Source: Spartobacteria bacterium (lineage in GTDB: Bacteria > Verrucomicrobiota > Verrucomicrobiia > Chthoniobacterales > UBA10450). From it: DNA of 9,354 bases. Under the pieces are notes generated by a model. It was not told where the DNA came from and ran no database searches. It saw only the letters and a list, made by a program, of their open reading frames with translations. This document shows, one piece after another, positions 5,736 through 9,354 of this stretch; positions within the stretch are counted from its first letter, which is position 1; each line of letters starts with the position of its first letter. Both the position numbers and the translations under genes were made by a program. Location: contig JAJPJU010000196.1 in assembly GCA_021324035.1 (NCBI GenBank), positions 1 through 9,354 on the forward strand, given 5' to 3'.

Positions 5736-7307
5736 ATGTTGGACAGAGTAAAAAAGATTTTAGGTATCGGTGCACGCAAGACCGGGAACAAACTGGTAGT
5801 CAGTGTGGAAAAACTCGAGCGGCGAGTGGCCTTGCTCGAGAACGGCCGTCTCGAAGAATATAGCGTCGAGCGCAGCGGCTCACGCAACATCGTCGGCTGC
5901 GTTTACAAAGGCCGGGTCAAGAACATCGAAATGGGCCTCAAGGCCATGTTCGTCGATATCGGTCTTGAAAAAAATGCGTTTCTCCATTTTTGGGACGCGC
6001 TTCCCGCCGCACTCGATAGCGGGATCGAAGAGGTCGACCGGCCGTCGAAGAAAAAGCGCAGCCGGATCACCGCGAAAGATATTCCGAATATTTATCCGGT
6101 CGGCTCCGAAGTGATCGTCCAGGTCACGAAAGGCCCTATTGGAACGAAAGGGCCGCGGGTCACAACCAATTTGAGTTTCGCCGGCCGCTATCTGGTGTTG
6201 ATGCCGTTCAGCGATCGGAGCGGTGTTTCCCGGAAAATAGAAGATCCCAAAGAAAGAAACCGGCTGCGAAAAATTTTGCGCGAACTCGATATACCGGAAG
6301 GAATCGGCGTTATTATTCGCACTGTTGGCGAAGGCCAGCGGGCCCGTTATTTTGTGCGCGATTTGCGTTTTCTTCTGGATCAGTGGGCGGACGTCGAGCA
6401 GCAGATCCGCGACAAGCCCGCGCCTTGCCGGGTGTTTGAAGAGCCTGACCTGGTCGAGCGCACGGTCCGCGATTTCCTGACTGAAGAAATCGATGAAGTC
6501 TTGATCGACGACCGCGAATCGCTCGAACGAATGGTCCAGTTGGTCGATAAAATCTCGAGACGGTCTCGCGGCCGTCTCAAGCAATATGATGGAGCCGAAC
6601 CAATCTTCGAGGCGCTCGGCGTCCAGAAACAAATCGATGACGCGTTTCATCGGCAGGTCTGGTTACGATGTGGCGGTTACATCGTGATTGATGAGACCGA
6701 AGCTCTCGTTGCCGTCGATGTGAATACCGGTCGCAACAAAGGCGGCCGCGATCCGGAGAAGGCAATTTTGCAAACGAACCTCGAGGCTGCGGACGAAATC
6801 GCGCGCCAATTGCGTTTGCGGAATATCGGCGGCCTGATCATCGCGGACTTCATCGACATGAAAAGCCGCAAGGATCAGCAGGCGGTATTTAACTTGATGA
6901 AAGAGCGGCTGCGCCGCGACAAGGCCAAAACCCACGTCCTGCCGATTTCACAGCTCGGGTTGATGGAAATGACGCGGCAACGCGCTCAAGAAAGTTTGAG
7001 CGACACGATCTATGAAAATTGCCCGTACTGCGGGGGGCGCGGCGTGGTTAAAACGTCCATGACCACCAGCGTGGAATTGCATCGAATGTTGAACACTGTG
7101 ATGCGGAAATATCAGGACACTGTTCACGATTTTCGCGTCATCCTGAATCCCGACGTGCTCAAGCGATTGAAGGAAGAGGACGAAGAATTGTTGATCGAAC
7201 TTGAGCGGCGATATGCGGGCAAATTGATGTTCCGTGGCGATCCAACGTATCACCACGAAAAGTTCATCGTCACTGATGCCAACACCGGGGCCGAGCTCAA
7301 GTCGTAA
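5736..7307 (+). CDS. rng: Ribonuclease E/G family endoribonuclease
   Basis: This family cleaves single-stranded AU-rich RNA in the cytoplasm and takes part in rRNA maturation and mRNA decay. The protein has 523 residues, near RNase G length, and lacks the long scaffold tail of E. coli RNase E. In order it shows an N-terminal segment of about 20 extra residues, the conserved RVALLENGRLEEYSVERSG, an S1 RNA-binding region from about 53 (GCVYKGRVKNIEMGLKAMFV), the 5'-sensor/RNase H-like part, catalytic aspartates Asp328 (AVDVNTGRN) and Asp371 (IADFIDM) spaced 43 residues apart as in E. coli RNase E, and the zinc-link C429-PY-C432. All key residues are present. Position after mreBCD-mrdA recalls E. 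coli, where rng (cafA) lies downstream of mreBCD. It is likely the last gene of the cluster. Confidence 0.94.
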   Translation: MLDRVKKILGIGARKTGNKLVVSVEKLERRVALLENGRLEEYSVERSGSRNIVGCVYKGRVKNIEMGLKAMFVDIGLEKNAFLHFWDALPAALDSGIEEVDRPSKKKRSRITAKDIPNIYPVGSEVIVQVTKGPIGTKGPRVTTNLSFAGRYLVLMPFSDRSGVSRKIEDPKERNRLRKILRELDIPEGIGVIIRTVGEGQRARYFVRDLRFLLDQWADVEQQIRDKPAPCRVFEEPDLVERTVRDFLTEEIDEVLIDDRESLERMVQLVDKISRRSRGRLKQYDGAEPIFEALGVQKQIDDAFHRQVWLRCGGYIVIDETEALVAVDVNTGRNKGGRDPEKAILQTNLEAADEIARQLRLRNIGGLIIADFIDMKSRKDQQAVFNLMKERLRRDKAKTHVLPISQLGLMEMTRQRAQESLSDTIYENCPYCGGRGVVKTSMTTSVELHRMLNTVMRKYQDTVHDFRVILNPDVLKRLKEEDEELLIELERRYAGKLMFRGDPTYHHEKFIVTDANTGAELKS

Positions 7308-7391
7308 GCGGCAATTGGCAATAGCGCCGGGGAACGGCAGCGGTTAGGGGATTGCCCAGGGGAGGGCGGGGCTGTGCTGGACCTCAATTTA

Positions 7392-7420
7392 GGGGGTTGA
7401 CCACCCCCCAGCGTTTTGTT
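7392..7420 (+). terminator. Probable intrinsic terminator of the mre-mrdA-rng cluster
   Basis: GGGGGT (7392-7397) pairs with ACCCCC (7403-7408) around a TGACC loop. After five intervening bases comes the T-rich TTTTGTT (7414-7420). The stem is short but all strong pairs. The gap before the T-run makes it less than ideal. It lies 85 bases after the rng stop. Confidence 0.5.
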
Positions 7421-7541
7421 AGAACGAGCGGTCTTGGGTAAAAATAGGGCGAAATTCGGTGCTTGACGGTGGGTAACGGTTTCGTGTTAAAAGGCACGGA
7501 ACAACCTAAACCGGCCTCGGATTGGCCCTGAAACAGCCTAT

Positions 7542-7591
7542 AAAAAACAATTATTTTTTTTATTGACGAACTTCTGCAGAAACCCTAAACG
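7542..7591 (+). promoter_or_regulatory. UP-element-like promoter of the outer-membrane protein gene
   Basis: Six A, then CAATTA, then eight T (7542-7561) directly precede TTGACG (7563-7568). This resembles the A-tract/T-tract UP element that binds the RNA polymerase alpha subunit at strong promoters. A 17-base spacer leads to TAAACG (7586-7591), a poor -10 match. If this is right, transcription starts only a few bases before the ATG at 7604 and the message is nearly leaderless. The alternative promoter near 7463 would give a leader of about 100 bases. Confidence 0.4.
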
Positions 7592-7603
7592 CATAGCCAA
7601 GTT

Positions 7604-8590
7604 ATGAAAAAACTGACCTTAACCTTTTGCGCATTGTTCGCATTATTCGCAGCAGCGCCGGCAATTTTTGCCGACGGCCCGGAACAGTATTCCGGCAAGA
7701 AAGAAGTGATGCAGCCAGCACCTGCTGTTTGCGACTTCTATCGCGCTCATGAATGGGACCTCGGAATTTGGGCCTCATGGTCCTTTGCGGCCGACACCGG
7801 CCACTTCGACGTTCCGGAAGTTGATCCTTTCACACCGGATACCGACCCGAGCACGTTCGATATCGCCACCGGCTTCTTTGGAGAACAGCTGAGCGACAAT
7901 CCGAAGGAACGAATCAATCTCGGTCAGTGGAGCAAGAACCAACTTTGGGCTCGTGACGATTCGTGGGGCGGTGGTGTTGACGTAAAATATTTCTGGAGCC
8001 GCTACTTCGGCATCGGTGTCGAAGGCCTCGGATTTGCCGCCAAAACCAACTTTTCGGGCGGCGGCCTGATGACCATGACCGCGCGCTATCCGTTGGGACG
8101 CTTTGCGCCTTACGCATGGTTCGGTCTCGGTTTCATCGACGGCGGTGCGACCACCTACAAGTATTTCAATGAGAGACCCGTTGCCACGGCCCCTGGTACA
8201 ACGCTTCCGGGCGGCGCCGCTATTTTGTATCCGGGCGGTATCTCTCCTTACACCGGTCTCTTCGTTACCAACGAGCAGGAATTCTGGACCACGGATGCGG
8301 TTTATAACCATGACGTTCGTGGCCTCGGTCAGTTAGGCCTCGGCTTGGAATTCCGGGTCACCTGCCACATCGGTTTAATGGCTGACTTCTCGTGGAACTT
8401 TGTCTTCGGCCACAACGAATCAGATCGGCTGACAACTTTCACCGAGCAGGGCACCAACATCACCAACTTCTTCGGAGCCCCGTTCGCGCGGACGCCGGTT
8501 ATCAACACGGCGCCGAAACTGATCCCTGGATCAGGCAGCGATAATCAGGATTTCGGAATGGCCCGATTCGGTGTCACGTTTTCGTACTAA
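7604..8590 (+). CDS. Secreted outer-membrane beta-barrel protein, Verrucomicrobiota type
   Basis: The 328-residue protein starts with a clear signal peptide: MKK, a hydrophobic core, and PAIFA with cleavage expected between Ala23 and Asp24. The mature part opens with YSGKKEVMQPAPAVCDFY, then EWDLGIWASWSF, WGGGVDVKYFWSRYFGIGVEG and RYPLGRFAPYAWFGLGF. These are alternating aromatic and small residues with repeated strand-turn patterns, as in outer-membrane barrels. The last residues ARFGVTFSY end in an aromatic residue, the usual C-terminal signal for the BAM complex. The opening resembles a family I associate with Verrucomicrobiota genomes, whose substrate is unknown to me. The gene has its own AT-rich promoter region and a strong terminator, which suggests a single-gene, well-expressed unit. 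No Shine-Dalgarno motif is visible before the ATG. Function is structural or porin-like at best; no enzyme motif is seen. Confidence 0.82.
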   Translation: MKKLTLTFCALFALFAAAPAIFADGPEQYSGKKEVMQPAPAVCDFYRAHEWDLGIWASWSFAADTGHFDVPEVDPFTPDTDPSTFDIATGFFGEQLSDNPKERINLGQWSKNQLWARDDSWGGGVDVKYFWSRYFGIGVEGLGFAAKTNFSGGGLMTMTARYPLGRFAPYAWFGLGFIDGGATTYKYFNERPVATAPGTTLPGGAAILYPGGISPYTGLFVTNEQEFWTTDAVYNHDVRGLGQLGLGLEFRVTCHIGLMADFSWNFVFGHNESDRLTTFTEQGTNITNFFGAPFARTPVINTAPKLIPGSGSDNQDFGMARFGVTFSY

Positions 8591-8609
8591 GGTCAGAAAA
8601 GCGTAATTT

Positions 8610-8650
8610 AAACGCCGGAATGCCTCGAGCATTCCGGCGTTTTGCTTTTC
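8610..8650 (+). terminator. Strong intrinsic terminator after the outer-membrane protein gene
   Basis: AAACGCCGGAATGC (8610-8623) pairs perfectly with GCATTCCGGCGTTT (8629-8642) across a CTCGA loop, a 14-bp stem. TTTGCTTTTC follows as the T-rich tail. It lies 19 bases after the stop codon and isolates this gene from thiH. Confidence 0.88.
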
Positions 8651-8696
8651 AGCCGGACGCGTTTGCGCAAGCGGCTGTCAGCGTAAAAGTATAGAC

Positions 8697-9354
8697 ATGT
8701 CATTCGCTTCGGTTTTGGACAATCTTGCTCTCCGGAAATCCGATTCGGTCCGCCAGTTCGAGCAACTGATCGCGGCCAAGTCGGACATCGAGCTCGAATC
8801 GATGGCGCAAGAATCGCGAGCGCTGACTTTGCAGAATTTTGGGCGGACCATGCGCTTGTTCGCGCCTCTTTATCTTTCGAACGAATGCATCAACAACTGT
8901 CAGTATTGCGGCTTTTCGCGCGATAATCCGATTTTGCGCGTCACCTTAAGTGTCGAGGAAGTAATGGCGGAGGCGCGTTACCTTCGGGACGCGGGGTTTC
9001 GCCAGATTCTGCTGGTGGCGGGCGAGCATCCCAAATTTGTGAGCGGCGGTTATTTGACCGACTGCGTTCGTGCCCTGTCGTCCGACTTTCCTTCAATCGC
9101 AATTGAAGTTGGACCGATGACAACCGACGAGTACCTCCCGGTGGTGCGGGCTGGTGCTGAAGGTCTGGTGGTTTATCAGGAGACTTATCATCGTGGCGCC
9201 TACGCCGAGTTGCACACAGCTGGACCAAAACGCGACTTTGATTACCGCTTGGATTCTCCGGAAAGGGCATACGCCGCCGGTTTTCGACGGATTGGCATTG
9301 GAGCGTTATTGGGATTGTGGCGCTGGCAGGATGAGGCCGTCGCGCTTGCCGCTC
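8697..9354 (+). CDS. thiH: 2-iminoacetate synthase ThiH (partial, runs off the window)
   Basis: ThiH is a radical S-adenosylmethionine enzyme that splits tyrosine into p-cresol and dehydroglycine (2-iminoacetate), which feeds thiazole formation for thiamine. The visible 219 residues start MSFASVLDNLALRKSD. They carry the cluster-binding CX3CX2C motif as C64-INN-C68-QY-C71-GFSRDN, then LLVAGEHPKFV, EVGPMTTDEYLPVVRAGAEG, VYQETYHRGAYAELH and DYRLDSPERAYAAGFRRIGIGALLGLW, in ThiH order. HydG, the related hydrogenase-maturation enzyme, shares the QETYH and DYRL stretches. It is less likely because the N-terminus is short and no hydrogenase gene is near. The ATG at 8697 has no Shine-Dalgarno motif; GCGTAAAAGTATAGAC precedes it. 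No other thi gene is visible to the left, and the 3' end lies beyond the window. Confidence 0.9.
   Translation, partial: MSFASVLDNLALRKSDSVRQFEQLIAAKSDIELESMAQESRALTLQNFGRTMRLFAPLYLSNECINNCQYCGFSRDNPILRVTLSVEEVMAEARYLRDAGFRQILLVAGEHPKFVSGGYLTDCVRALSSDFPSIAIEVGPMTTDEYLPVVRAGAEGLVVYQETYHRGAYAELHTAGPKRDFDYRLDSPERAYAAGFRRIGIGALLGLWRWQDEAVALAA

Larger units (their letters stand above)
7308..7603. other. Intergenic region between rng and the outer-membrane protein gene
   Basis: This 296-base stretch contains no convincing gene. The first 80 bases are GC-rich and G-heavy on the plus strand. A GC hairpin with a T-rich tail follows at 7392-7420. A second -35-like TTGACG occurs at 7463-7468, with TGTTAAAA at 7485-7492 as a weak -10. 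Further on lie TATAAA at 7539-7544, an A-tract/T-tract block at 7542-7561, and TTGACG at 7563-7568. The likely roles are terminator for the mre cluster and promoter region for the next gene. Confidence 0.6.

Noticed and set aside
5663..5863. Small plus-strand frame starting MAIQRAMSSYF between mrdA and the RNase gene
   Set aside because: Most of it overlaps the RNase coding sequence in another frame, it has no ribosome site, and the product turns into a shifted reading of the RNase N-terminus.
5880..6650. Open frame of 256 codons on the minus strand opposite the RNase E/G gene
   Set aside because: The sense strand encodes every conserved residue of the RNase; the antisense product has no recognisable motif and no ribosome site.
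7775..8311. Open frame of 178 codons on the minus strand opposite the outer-membrane protein gene
   Set aside because: The sense frame has a signal peptide, barrel pattern and flanking promoter and terminator; the antisense frame has none of these.

Overview
The window looks like a chromosomal housekeeping region of a Gram-negative, rod-shaped or elongating bacterium. Gene content, a Verrucomicrobiota-type outer-membrane protein, and short intergenic repeats built on TTCGAA suggest the Verrucomicrobiota, perhaps the Chthoniobacterales side. That placement is inference from pattern memory, not a database search. I see no insertion sequence, prophage, CRISPR array, tRNA or rRNA.

Layout from left to right. 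Positions 1-157 hold no clear gene: a possible 12-codon tail of an upstream gene, a promoter-like TTGACA-N17-TAAAGT on the minus strand pointing out of the window, and a hairpin just past the rpe stop. rpe (ribulose-phosphate 3-epimerase) lies on the minus strand at 158-817. A 141-base divergent gap follows, then a plus-strand cluster from 959 to 7307: mreB, mreC, mreD, mrdA (PBP2) and an RNase E/G-family ribonuclease. A GC hairpin with a T-rich tail at 7392-7420 probably ends it. After a 296-base gap with an UP-element-like promoter comes a secreted outer-membrane beta-barrel protein (7604-8590), closed by a strong terminator. The window ends inside thiH (8697 to the edge).

MreB, MreC, MreD and PBP2 are parts of the elongasome, which guides lateral peptidoglycan synthesis. 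RodA, the glycosyltransferase partner often found next to PBP2, is not here. Its place is taken by the RNase E/G gene, echoing E. coli, where rng (cafA) lies downstream of mreBCD. rpe (pentose phosphate pathway) and thiH (thiamine thiazole synthesis) are metabolic neighbours with no evident tie to the cluster.

No wholly new system is evident. The most unusual structure is a diverged 32-bp tandem duplication across the mreD/mrdA junction. It copies the mreD stop/start overlap and leaves an 11-codon reading frame (MNSYLGERTFE) that starts on the mreD stop and stops on the mrdA start. Other points worth checking are a tandem TTTCGAA heptamer array between mreB and mreC, a charged and proline-rich tail of about 115 residues on PBP2, and several genes with no visible Shine-Dalgarno sequence.
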